Assembly (NCBI GenBank): GCA_030018645.1
Contig: JASEHX010000002.1
Coordinates: forward strand, 1 to 6,261
Direction: 5' to 3'
From: Candidatus Margulisiibacteriota bacterium
Lineage (GTDB): Bacteria; Margulisbacteria; WOR-1; O2-12-FULL-45-9
Length of the DNA: 6,261 nucleotides
The notes beneath the pieces were generated by a model. The model was given only the letters and a program-made list of their open reading frames with translations. It searched no databases and had not been told where the DNA came from. Shown piece after piece: positions 1-6,229 of this stretch; positions within the stretch are counted from its first letter, which is position 1; every line of letters begins with the position of its first letter. Made by a program: the position numbers and the translations under genes.

Positions 1-67
1 CTAGAGGTCTTAGAGCTGACCGATTAATTCTCTCCCCAAAAGTTGTTCCGCGTAATTGAACTGCCAT
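1..67 (-). CDS. Partial unidentified protein, N-terminal 22 codons only
   Basis: An ATG at 67-65 opens a minus-strand frame that stays open for 22 codons to the left edge, beginning MAVQLRGTTFGERIN. A strong Shine-Dalgarno sequence, GGGAGGGG, lies at 81-74, six bases before the ATG, and this is the main reason to call a gene. It follows the aminotransferase on the same strand after 61 bp, with no obvious terminator hairpin between them, so the two may be co-transcribed. The visible residues are polar and basic, with no signal peptide or membrane segment. I do not recognise the family from so short a stretch. A chance open frame of this length is possible, but the ribosome binding site argues against it. 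Confidence 0.5.
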   Translation of the reverse strand, partial: MAVQLRGTTFGERINRSALRPL

Positions 68-128
68 ATTGATCCCCTCCCAAAGAAATTAAAGACAACT
101 TGCCAAGGCGAAGGATTCTCTCCGCTTA

Positions 129-1334
129 TTACAAACCGAACTGTTCAGCTAACTTTTTTAGAAATGGCAATGATTTTGCAATATGATCCAGCGAAATATT
201 TGAATAAGAAATTCTAAAATATCCTGGACTCCCAAATCCCTTTCCAGGAACAAATAACAAATTATGTGCTAACGCAGCTTCAACAAATGCAACATCGTCA
301 GGGATCGGGCTTTTTGGAAAAACGTAAAATGTTCCCTGCGGCTTAACAACAGCATAACCATAATCAATTAGAGCGGCGTAAAGCAAGTCTCGTCTGGCTT
401 GGTACTCGGCCAAGCCACCAGTCAACCCTTGCAAGTCTGCAACAAGCATTTGCATAAGAGCCGGGGCGTTTACAAAACCAAGGGCTCGAGAGGCGAACTC
501 TGCCGCCTCAAGCACACCCTTAGAATCATTAAGCGAAGGATTGATGGCAAAATATCCTATGCGCTCTCCGGGAAGTCCCAGATCTTTGCTGTGAGATGTG
601 GCCAGAAAGCTGTGAGGGAAAATATTTAAAACCGGCGGGACAACAGCCCCATCATAAACTAGTCCAGCATAGGGCTCGTCGGTAACTAAAAGAATATCAT
701 GGCCATATTCTTTTTCTTTTTTTGTAATAATTTCAGCCAGTTGCCTTAAGGATTCATCAGAATATACGGCGCCCGTAGGATTGTTGGGGTTGTTAATTAA
801 AATTACTTTTGTTCTCTGAGTAATCTTTGCTTCAATTTGATCCAGATCGAGCTGAAAATCATTCCGTGTTGGGACGGGTACTAAATTGCCGCGATGACGA
901 CTAATGTAAAAATTATATTCACCGAAGTAGGGAGTAGGAACAATAACTTCGTCTCCGAGGTCTAAAACAATCTCAAGAATAATGCTTAATGCGCCGGCCG
1001 CCCCGACCGTCATTACAATATGGTTGGCAGTTAATGTTCCCTCCTCCAATTGCTGGCTTCGAGAAACATGTTCTGCAACCTTGGCTCGGACACTTTCAAA
1101 ACCAGCATTGGGCATGTATCCATGCATACCCGCAGTTGGGGAGGCAACCAAATCTTGCAGTCTTTTCAACGCTATGCTTGGCGGTTCGATGCCGGGATTC
1201 CCAAGCGAATAATCAAAAACATTATGGGCGCCTTTTTCCCTTTTCAATTCACCAGCTCGTGTAAACATTTTTCTAATCCACGAAGCGCGCTGCATATCAC
1301 TTCTAGTAGTTTCAGATAATATCAATCTTCCCAT
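129..1334 (-). CDS. Class I/II PLP-dependent aminotransferase
   Basis: Fold-type I aminotransferase of 401 residues, the usual length, expected to act in the cytoplasm and move an amino group between an amino acid and a 2-oxo acid. The N-terminal part (about 18-52) has the pattern WIRKMF...NVFDYSLGNPGIEPP seen in a subgroup of AspB-like aminotransferases. Further landmarks are GAAGAL at 111-116, which should hold the cofactor phosphate; NNPNNPTG at 181-188; TDEPY at 218-222, with Asp219 contacting the pyridine nitrogen and Tyr222 the cofactor hydroxyl; SHSKDLGLPGERIGY at 247-261, with Lys250 as the Schiff-base lysine and Arg258 as phosphate ligand; and FRISYS near 373, with Arg374 as the likely carboxylate-binding arginine. 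All catalytic residues are present, so it should be active. The start is supported by AAGGAG at 1348-1343, eight bases upstream. The substrate cannot be read from sequence; aspartate, alanine or an aromatic amino acid are all possible. No biosynthetic neighbours help. Confidence 0.95.
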   Translation of the reverse strand: MGRLILSETTRSDMQRASWIRKMFTRAGELKREKGAHNVFDYSLGNPGIEPPSIALKRLQDLVASPTAGMHGYMPNAGFESVRAKVAEHVSRSQQLEEGTLTANHIVMTVGAAGALSIILEIVLDLGDEVIVPTPYFGEYNFYISRHRGNLVPVPTRNDFQLDLDQIEAKITQRTKVILINNPNNPTGAVYSDESLRQLAEIITKKEKEYGHDILLVTDEPYAGLVYDGAVVPPVLNIFPHSFLATSHSKDLGLPGERIGYFAINPSLNDSKGVLEAAEFASRALGFVNAPALMQMLVADLQGLTGGLAEYQARRDLLYAALIDYGYAVVKPQGTFYVFPKSPIPDDVAFVEAALAHNLLFVPGKGFGSPGYFRISYSNISLDHIAKSLPFLKKLAEQFGL

Positions 1335-1342
1335 TTCTTAAT

Positions 1343-1362
1343 CTCCTTTTTATACAATTATA
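1343..1362 (-). promoter_or_regulatory. Probable -10 element and ribosome binding site of the aminotransferase gene
   Basis: A perfect TATAAT lies at 1362-1357 on the minus strand, which would start transcription near 1350. AAGGAG at 1348-1343 follows, eight bases before the ATG. No convincing -35 hexamer is seen 16-18 bp upstream and there is no TGn extension, so the promoter is only moderately supported. With the 260-bp gap from rtcB, it suggests the aminotransferase is transcribed separately from the parA-parB-rtcB group. Confidence 0.45.
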
Positions 1363-1594
1363 TTTCAGGATACCTCCGCTACTTTTCCTACAAGGTTTTA
1401 TCTTTACCTTTTTCGGAAAATTTCACTTGATTTTAAGCCAAAGAAGGTGAAAGTTGGTAAATGATGTAAATTACCGTCAATAAAAGCAGTAGAAAAAACT
1501 ATTTGATAGCTTGTGAATTTTCGCCGTTAGAAATATTTGCGGACACATTGAGTCCATTCGACCGCAGTCAAGCAATAATAAAGGCAAAAGACAT

Positions 1595-3004
1595 TTACCC
1601 CTTAACAATCGCAACCGGTTTTAGCCGCGCTGCTTTCCTGGCAATCCCGGCCTTCTCAACAACGGCTACAACTTCATCTATATTTTTGTAAGCTTGGGGA
1701 GCTTCTTCGGCCAGGCCGCGCAGGGAGCCGGCCTGGATCTCAATTCCCTGGCTTTGCAAAGAGTTTTTTAATTCCTCTATGTTAATCTCTCTTTGAGCGG
1801 CATGGCGGGACATCCGGCGGCCCGCTCCGTGGCAGGTGGAGCCGAAAGAAACCTCTAAGCTTTTTTCGGTTCCCTCCAGCACGTAGGAGGCCGTTCCCAT
1901 ACTGCCTGGAATCAATACCGGTTGCTTGGGGAAAGCGCGAGTCGCTCCTTTGCGTTGGACGATGGCTTGACGTTTTTGGCCGTCAACAGCATATTCTTCG
2001 ATCTTGGCAATATTGTGGGCCACATCGTAAAGCAAGCTTAACTTGCCGCCGGCATTGCCCAGTACTTTACTCCAAGCTTCGCGCGCCTCTTCAGCAATTA
2101 ACTGGCGGTTGGCCCAGGCAAAATTGGCGGCGGCGGACATGGCGCGGAAATAATTCTGTCCTTCAACGGAAGAAAACGGCATACCAGCTAACTCTGGGTC
2201 GGGCAAATGGATACCCGCGCTTGGCATGGCTTTTAACATGACGCGGATGTAGTCAGATGCCACTTGGTGGCCCAAACCGCGAGAACCAGTATGCATTAGG
2301 ATTACAATTTGATCTTGGAAGAGTCCCATCGCGGCGGCGCTATCGGCGTCAAAAATTTCAGCTACGCGGTCTACTTCTATAAAATGATTGCCGGCGCCCA
2401 ACGTCCCCAATTGGCCGCGGCCGCGCTCTTTAGCGTGATTGGAAAGCATGGCAGGATCGGCTTCTTTTAAACTTCCCAAAGATTCAATCTTTGGCAGATC
2501 TTCCTGCAAAGCGTGTCCTTTTTCCACCAGCCATTTGACGCCTTTTGTAAGGACGGCATCTAGTTCTTGGTTGCTCAATTTTAATTTGCCGCCTTTTCCC
2601 ACGCCGGAAGGGATAGCGTGATTGAGGGCGGCGGCTAAATTGGCCAGCTGCGGCTTAATTTCAGGAAAATTTAATTCAGAAAGCAGAAGGCGAACTCCGC
2701 AATTAATGTCGTAGCCAATCCCGCCGGGAGAAATCAGTCCGTCAGGATAGACGGTAGCTACGACTCCGCCGATGGGAAAGCCGTAGCCCTCATGAGTGTC
2801 CGGCATGGCTAAGGCAGCTTGTATTATCCCAGGCAAGGTTGTGGTGTTGATTAATTGCTGGATAGACCGATCACGCAGGATATCATTGAGCAGTATTTCT
2901 GAAGCAAATATTCGGGCGGGAACCCGCATATCCGAGCGATAACTTTTTGGGACCTCCCAGAGCCAATCGTGGATTCTATGCAAATCTTTGATTTTCAACG
3001 GCAT
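1595..3004 (-). CDS. rtcB: RtcB, GTP-dependent RNA-splicing/repair ligase
   Basis: RtcB joins RNA ends carrying a 2',3'-cyclic phosphate or 3'-phosphate to a 5'-hydroxyl, using GTP and Mn2+ through a guanylylated histidine. The 469-residue protein is the long, archaeal-like form. The metal and catalytic residues are all visible: Cys102 in GYDINCGVR (97-105), His207 in LGAGNHFIE (202-210), His238 in LMHTGSRGLGH (236-246), His330 in YDVAHNI (326-332), and the expected guanylylated His392 in STCHGAGRRMSR (389-400). The MPDTHEGYGFPIGGV motif (67-81) is also typical. An ATG 87 bp further upstream is in frame, but those 29 residues are Trp/Cys/Lys-rich, lie wholly within parB and do not resemble the family. 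The ATG at 3004 gives the normal start (MPLKIKDLHRI). The start lies 29 bp inside the parB end, with only a weak GAG before it, so translation is probably coupled to parB. No archease or RtcA gene is visible. Confidence 0.95.
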   Translation of the reverse strand: MPLKIKDLHRIHDWLWEVPKSYRSDMRVPARIFASEILLNDILRDRSIQQLINTTTLPGIIQAALAMPDTHEGYGFPIGGVVATVYPDGLISPGGIGYDINCGVRLLLSELNFPEIKPQLANLAAALNHAIPSGVGKGGKLKLSNQELDAVLTKGVKWLVEKGHALQEDLPKIESLGSLKEADPAMLSNHAKERGRGQLGTLGAGNHFIEVDRVAEIFDADSAAAMGLFQDQIVILMHTGSRGLGHQVASDYIRVMLKAMPSAGIHLPDPELAGMPFSSVEGQNYFRAMSAAANFAWANRQLIAEEAREAWSKVLGNAGGKLSLLYDVAHNIAKIEEYAVDGQKRQAIVQRKGATRAFPKQPVLIPGSMGTASYVLEGTEKSLEVSFGSTCHGAGRRMSRHAAQREINIEELKNSLQSQGIEIQAGSLRGLAEEAPQAYKNIDEVVAVVEKAGIARKAARLKPVAIVKG

Positions 3005-3902
3005 TATACTCAGGCATGGTTTCGGCCGGCATTTTTTCGCCCAGCAGCATTTCCAAAATCCTTTCCAAATCGTCTTTCGAATAATATTCAATCTCTATCC
3101 GCCCGCGGTCGGATGTGCCGTGGGCTTTTACTTTGGTGCCAAAAAAAGTAGTCAGTTTTTCCACAATGGCGTTTAATTCTACGTTTTGGGTATAAGCGCG
3201 TTTGCGGCCGCCTTTGGCCTTGGGTTTTTCGGTGGTCGGCGCCCCACGGACCAAAACTTCTACGTCGCGGACGTTTAAATTGTGCTGGATGATTTGTTTC
3301 CAGACCTCAATTTGCTTTTCGGCCCCTTCAATGGCCAGTAACGCGCGGGAATGGCCGACCGTAATTTCTCCTTTGCGCAAACTATGTTTGATCTTTTCCG
3401 GTAAACTTAAAATGCGCAGCATATTGGCAACTACCGTACGGCCTTTGCCCACTTTTTTGGCGGCTTCTTCCTGCGTCAGGGAAAACTCCTTGATCAATTG
3501 GGCGTATCCTTCAGCTTCATCCATAGGATTGAGGTCTTCGCGCTGGAGGTTTTCAATTAAGGCCAGCTCCAGCGATTGCTCGTCGGAAAATTCTTTGACA
3601 ATGGAAGGGAGGCTGGTGAGGCCGGCCAGTTTGGCGGCGCGAAAACGCCGCTCGCCCGCTACAATTTCGTATTTGCCGCCGCGCAAGCGGGTCAAGATGG
3701 GCTCAATCACCCCTTGTTCTTTAATCGAATTAGCTAAATCTTCCAGTGCATCTTTTTGGAATTCACTGCGCGGCTGGCGCGGGTTAGGAACAATCTTGGT
3801 AATTTCAATATTTACAATTGTTCTCCCACCGGTAAAAACCGATCCCTGCGGAATTAACGCCCCTAACCCTTTTCCTAATCCTCTTTTATTAGAAGTGGCC
3901 AT
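2976..3902 (-). CDS. parB: ParB/Spo0J, CTP-dependent chromosome-partitioning DNA clamp
   Basis: ParB binds parS sites, loads as a CTP-gated sliding clamp, and stimulates the ATPase of ParA to move replication origins apart. The 308 residues show the full chromosomal-type layout. RGLGKGLGALIP at 7-18 is the N-terminal ParA-activating segment. The ParB/Srx CTPase domain spans about 30-130, with PNPRQPR at 39-45, the CTP-binding GERRFRA at 83-89 and ENLQREDLNP at 117-126. A helix-turn-helix for parS follows at about 141-165 (SLTQEEAAKKVGKGRTVVANML). Then come a basic linker near 215-230 and a C-terminal dimerisation domain. I chose the ATG at 3902 because GGGAGGTG lies seven bases upstream. The adjacent ATG at 3905 is only four bases away, and a still earlier ATG at 3926 adds MGAGRCWM, encoded by the Shine-Dalgarno region itself. 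The gene follows parA after 48 bp and overlaps rtcB by 29 bp. Confidence 0.95.
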   Translation of the reverse strand: MATSNKRGLGKGLGALIPQGSVFTGGRTIVNIEITKIVPNPRQPRSEFQKDALEDLANSIKEQGVIEPILTRLRGGKYEIVAGERRFRAAKLAGLTSLPSIVKEFSDEQSLELALIENLQREDLNPMDEAEGYAQLIKEFSLTQEEAAKKVGKGRTVVANMLRILSLPEKIKHSLRKGEITVGHSRALLAIEGAEKQIEVWKQIIQHNLNVRDVEVLVRGAPTTEKPKAKGGRKRAYTQNVELNAIVEKLTTFFGTKVKAHGTSDRGRIEIEYYSKDDLERILEMLLGEKMPAETMPEYNAVENQRFA

Positions 3903-3909
3903 CATCCAA

Positions 3910-3917
3910 CACCTCCC
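3910..3917 (-). promoter_or_regulatory. Ribosome binding site that decides the parB start
   Basis: GGGAGGTG reads on the minus strand seven bases before the ATG at 3902 and four before the ATG at 3905. It places the start of ParB at MATSNKRG (or MMATSNKRG) and excludes the upstream in-frame ATG at 3926, since the region between is this site. Confidence 0.7.
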
Positions 3918-3920
3918 GGC

Positions 3921-3948
3921 ACCCACCTGCGATAAATCTTCGGTGGGT
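3921..3948. repeat. Perfect 7-bp inverted repeat between parA and parB
   Basis: ACCCACC at 3921-3927 and GGTGGGT at 3942-3948 are perfect inverted copies separated by 14 bp, with arm centres 21 bp apart, about two helical turns. In the parA-parB transcript this could form a GC-rich hairpin ending three bases before the parB Shine-Dalgarno site. As DNA it could be an operator for a dimeric regulator. No T-run follows, so it is not a standard terminator. It does not resemble the parS consensus TGTTTCACGTGAAACA. Confidence 0.5.
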
Positions 3949-3949
3949 A

Positions 3950-3978
3950 ATTATAAATTGTCAACCAACATTTCTCGA
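3950..3978 (-). promoter_or_regulatory. Candidate internal promoter for parB-rtcB
   Basis: On the minus strand a perfect TATAAT at 3955-3950 overlaps the parA stop codon. Seventeen bp upstream is TCGAGA at 3978-3973, four of six matches to TTGACA. Transcription would start near 3943, inside the left part of the inverted repeat. A perfect TTGACA at 3964-3959 is also present but sits only three bp from this -10, and its own 17-bp partner, GAAGAT, is poor. The hexamer partly reflects AT-rich stop-codon sequence, so chance is a real alternative. Confidence 0.3.
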
Positions 3979-4715
3979 CATAAACTCTCATAAGCCTCGG
4001 CCCCTTTTGAGGCCGGATCGTAAAAAATAATCGGCTGGCCAAAGCTGGGGGCTTCGGCCAAACGGATGTTGCGGGGAATCACCGTTTTGAAAACCTTACT
4101 GCCAAAATATTTGCGGGCTTCTTCGGCCACCTGGGCCGACAACAGGGTGCGCGGGTCGAACATAGTAAGGATGATCCCGCGGATTTTAAGGGTTGGGTTT
4201 AAATTTTCGCGAATGAGTTCTAAGGTATGCGTCAGTTGACTAATTCCCTCCAGGGCGTAATATTCGCATTGGATGGGGATTAAAACTTCATCGGCGGCGG
4301 TGAGGGCGTTGACGGTTAAAAGTGAAAGCGACGGCGGACAATCAATAATGATTATCTCGTATCTGGAACGAATACTTTCTAGGGCGTCTTTTAGCCTGGT
4401 CTCACGGTGGTCAATTGTCACCAATTCCACTTCCGCCCCGGCCAATTTGGGCGTAGAGGGAAGAATGTCCAAATTAGCAATGGAACTGCTTTGGATAATT
4501 TCCTGCGCCGGCAGGCCGTCAATCAAAACATCATACAAGCAGCGCTGAATCGTAGAGCGATCGATGCCGACGCCGACGCTGGCGTTGCTTTGCGGGTCAA
4601 TATCGATCAGCAGGATTTTTTTGCCGAAGGTAGCCAAGTAAGCCGCCAAGTTGACGGTAGTGGTGGTTTTTCCCACTCCGCCTTTTTGGTTGACAACGGC
4701 TAATGCAACTGCCAT
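3951..4715 (-). CDS. parA: ParA/Soj, nucleoid-associated segregation ATPase
   Basis: A deviant Walker-type ATPase of the MinD/ParA family that dimerises on ATP, binds DNA non-specifically and is released when ParB triggers hydrolysis, driving partition of the origin region. It has 254 residues, typical of chromosomal Soj, and lacks the N-terminal helix-turn-helix of plasmid type Ia ParA. The deviant Walker A KGGVGKT is at 11-17 with signature Lys11 and Lys16. Walker A' is LLIDIDPQSN at 35-44 with catalytic Asp40. Walker B is IIIIDCPPS at 121-129 with Asp125, followed by the usual family segment IPIQCEYYALEG. The ATG at 4715 gives the conventional MAVALAVVNQKGG beginning. An in-frame ATG at 4772 would add 19 mostly hydrophobic residues encoded across the promoter region, which is not family-like. 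There is no Shine-Dalgarno sequence before 4715. parB follows after 48 bp. Confidence 0.95.
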   Translation of the reverse strand: MAVALAVVNQKGGVGKTTTTVNLAAYLATFGKKILLIDIDPQSNASVGVGIDRSTIQRCLYDVLIDGLPAQEIIQSSSIANLDILPSTPKLAGAEVELVTIDHRETRLKDALESIRSRYEIIIIDCPPSLSLLTVNALTAADEVLIPIQCEYYALEGISQLTHTLELIRENLNPTLKIRGIILTMFDPRTLLSAQVAEEARKYFGSKVFKTVIPRNIRLAEAPSFGQPIIFYDPASKGAEAYESLCREMLVDNL

Positions 4716-4724
4716 AACAAAACA

Positions 4725-4733
4725 AGTATAACA
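4725..4733 (-). promoter_or_regulatory. Extended -10 promoter of parA, predicting a near-leaderless mRNA
   Basis: TGTTATACT reads on the minus strand at 4733-4725: a TGn extension directly before TATACT, five of six matches to TATAAT. The purine seven bases on, a G at 4718, would be the start site, leaving only three bases before the parA ATG, where no Shine-Dalgarno sequence exists. A second TATACT lies ten bp upstream at 4740-4735, with TTGCCA (five of six -35 matches) 19 bp further at 4765-4760. That promoter would give a leader of about 13 bases. Confidence 0.5.
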
Positions 4734-4754
4734 TAGTATAAACCCCAAAATCGC

Positions 4755-4773
4755 CTTGATGGCAAAAATCAAG
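4755..4773. repeat. 6-bp inverted repeat in the divergent promoter region
   Basis: CTTGAT at 4755-4760 and ATCAAG at 4768-4773 are perfect inverted copies around a 7-bp spacer. A second small palindrome, GCC-TTGAT-GGC at 4753-4763, overlaps the left arm. Both cover the possible -35 sequences of parA and of the divergent gene, a position where a repressor could control both. Short perfect repeats of this size also arise by chance in AT-rich spacers. Confidence 0.3.
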
Positions 4774-4785
4774 AAGATATGTAAT
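4756..4785 (+). promoter_or_regulatory. Candidate promoter of the AlbA_2/ATPase gene
   Basis: TTGATG at 4756-4761 (four of six -35 matches) and TGTAAT at 4780-4785 (five of six -10 matches) are 18 bp apart, predicting a start near 4792. An alternative extended -10, TGTAATAAT, is at 4780-4788. GAGAG at 4799-4803, seven bases before the ATG at 4811, is the likely ribosome binding site. The -35 overlaps the TTGCCA that could serve parA on the other strand, so the two promoters may interfere. Confidence 0.35.
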
Positions 4786-4810
4786 AATATAAAACAAAGA
4801 GAGCAAAGGG

Positions 4811-6229
4811 ATGAAAATAGAAGAATTATTAAAATTAAATGAAGGAGTTTGTTTGGATTTCAAAGAAAAACTTCCTTCTCCCGATGATTTGGCAAAGCTT
4901 CTGGTCGCTTTTTCAAATACTAAAGGCGGGAAAATAGTTATTGGCGTTACCGATAAAACCCGTATGATTAAAGGGTTGGAGCTGGATTTGAATGTTGAGG
5001 AATATGTGATGAATGTGGCTTCCAATAATTGCGTGCCGCTCATATCTCCCTCCCTTGAATTTATTAGTCATCAAAACAAGCTAATTGCCGTGGTTGAGGC
5101 GCCGGTTGGAGAGCAAAAGCCGTATCAGGTAAAAAAGCTTGGGGTGGAAAAAGGCGTTTTTGTTCGGATAGGATCTACCAATCGATTGGCAGATAAAGCC
5201 TTGAGGGCCGAGCTAAGCAGAGAAAGTCGCAATATTACCTTTGATAAATTAGCGGTAGGTATGGCTGATTTCAATGATTTTAACCTTGAAAAAGTAAAGC
5301 GTTATCAAGAATTGAAAGAAAGACGATTGGGTACCCCTCCTGAAAAAATCAACGAGGATTACTTAGAAAAAATAGGCGCTTATAAAAAAGCAAACGGCAG
5401 GAGAGTTCCGACAATTGGCGGATTGCTTCTGTTTGGCAAAGAGCCCCAGTCCGTTACTGATTTGCCGAGGGCAATTATTAAAGCGGCAAGGTTTAGAGGA
5501 AAGGGCAAAAGTTACATAATTGACCAGACGGTAATCGAAAACGCTCTTCCTGAGCAAATTGACCATGCGGTGCAGTTTATCCTTAAAAACATTAAGATCA
5601 GCGGTAAGGTTAAGGGGTTGAAGAGACAGGACAAGCCTGAATATCCCGTAGCGGCTCTTCGTGAAGCAATTACTAATGCGGTTGTTCATCGAGATTACTT
5701 TTTGGCTGATTCAATGGCTATTTCTATTGTAATATTTGATGATCGCATTGAGATAGAAAGTCCGGGAATGCTGCCCCAAGGCGTGACGGTTGAAAATATC
5801 AAAGAGAAACAGCGGACCCGAAACCCTTTAATTGCCAGGATACTATTTGAAATGGACTATTTTGATGAATGGGGGCGAGGAATTGAGCGGATGCTTAATG
5901 CCATGAAAGATGCCGGTTTACCCGAGCCAATATTTAAAGAGGACACGCTTTCCTTTCTTGTTATCTTGAAAGGAATTAAAAGTAAAAGTAAAATTAAAAG
6001 ACGTAAAGCGCCTGCGACGGCTCCGGCTAAATTTGCTCTCAATGAAAGGCAAAAATGGGTGGTAAATTATCTTTCAAAACATGGCAAGATTACAACTAAG
6101 GAGCTCAAAAACAAATTTAAAAATGTAAGCTTGATAACGACTAAAAGAGATTTAGCGCGCCTTCGAGAAAACAAGAAAATCGAATTTCGAGGAGCATTAA
6201 AGACGGGACATTATGCGCTTGCCAAATGA
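4811..6229 (+). CDS. AlbA_2 (Schlafen-like) domain, GHKL-type ATPase and winged-helix protein
   Basis: A 472-residue member of the family often annotated as predicted transcriptional regulator (COG2865) or ATP-binding protein; its biochemical role is not settled. The N-terminal AlbA_2 domain (about 1-130) shows EGVCLDFKEKL at 11-21, LVAFSNTKGGKIVIGVTD at 31-48 and VFVRIGSTNRLAD at 116-128. A linker follows. The HATPase_c_4 domain spans about 275-385, with the N-box REAITNAVVHRDY at 284-296 (Glu285 and Asn289 positioned for Mg-ATP), ESPGMLP at 316-322 and a glycine turn GRGIER at 355-360. A very basic stretch, KSKSKIKRRK, near 390 leads to a winged helix at 410-472 ending GHYALAK, where relatives usually end. 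It is divergent from parA. Its base composition is more AT-rich than that of parA, parB and rtcB, suggesting an accessory gene. It could be a transcription regulator, or an RNA-targeting nuclease by analogy with Schlafen. The stop codon lies inside a tandem repeat. Confidence 0.9.
   Translation: MKIEELLKLNEGVCLDFKEKLPSPDDLAKLLVAFSNTKGGKIVIGVTDKTRMIKGLELDLNVEEYVMNVASNNCVPLISPSLEFISHQNKLIAVVEAPVGEQKPYQVKKLGVEKGVFVRIGSTNRLADKALRAELSRESRNITFDKLAVGMADFNDFNLEKVKRYQELKERRLGTPPEKINEDYLEKIGAYKKANGRRVPTIGGLLLFGKEPQSVTDLPRAIIKAARFRGKGKSYIIDQTVIENALPEQIDHAVQFILKNIKISGKVKGLKRQDKPEYPVAALREAITNAVVHRDYFLADSMAISIVIFDDRIEIESPGMLPQGVTVENIKEKQRTRNPLIARILFEMDYFDEWGRGIERMLNAMKDAGLPEPIFKEDTLSFLVILKGIKSKSKIKRRKAPATAPAKFALNERQKWVVNYLSKHGKITTKELKNKFKNVSLITTKRDLARLRENKKIEFRGALKTGHYALAK

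Noticed and set aside
1456..1475. GGTAA...TTACC inverted repeat with internal GTAAAT direct copies upstream of the aminotransferase promoter
   Set aside because: The arms are five bp, AT-rich, and about 95 bp from the -10. A match of this size is expected by chance.
1538..1566. TGCGG...CCGCA inverted repeat downstream of rtcB as an intrinsic terminator
   Set aside because: The stem is only 5 bp with a long loop, and no run of T follows on the minus strand. The rtcB-aminotransferase gap otherwise shows only this, the weak GGTAA/TTACC repeat and the promoter elements.
3005..3091. An N-terminal extension of RtcB by 29 residues
   Set aside because: The extra residues are rich in Trp, Cys and Lys, are encoded entirely within parB, and do not resemble the RtcB N-terminus. 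The ATG at 3004 gives the expected start.
3202..3993. A 263-codon plus-strand frame opposite parB
   Set aside because: It is antisense to a complete ParB gene with all family motifs. Its Ser/Pro/Arg-rich translation is typical of an antisense reading.
4716..4772. A hydrophobic N-terminal extension of ParA that could be read as a membrane segment
   Set aside because: Soj proteins begin just before the KGGVGKT motif, as the ATG at 4715 provides. The extension covers the promoter region.
4597..5043. A 148-codon minus-strand frame across the parA start, the divergent spacer and the beginning of the AlbA_2 gene
   Set aside because: It overlaps two well-supported genes in other frames, its C-terminal part is an out-of-frame reading of the ParA Walker region, and it has no family features.
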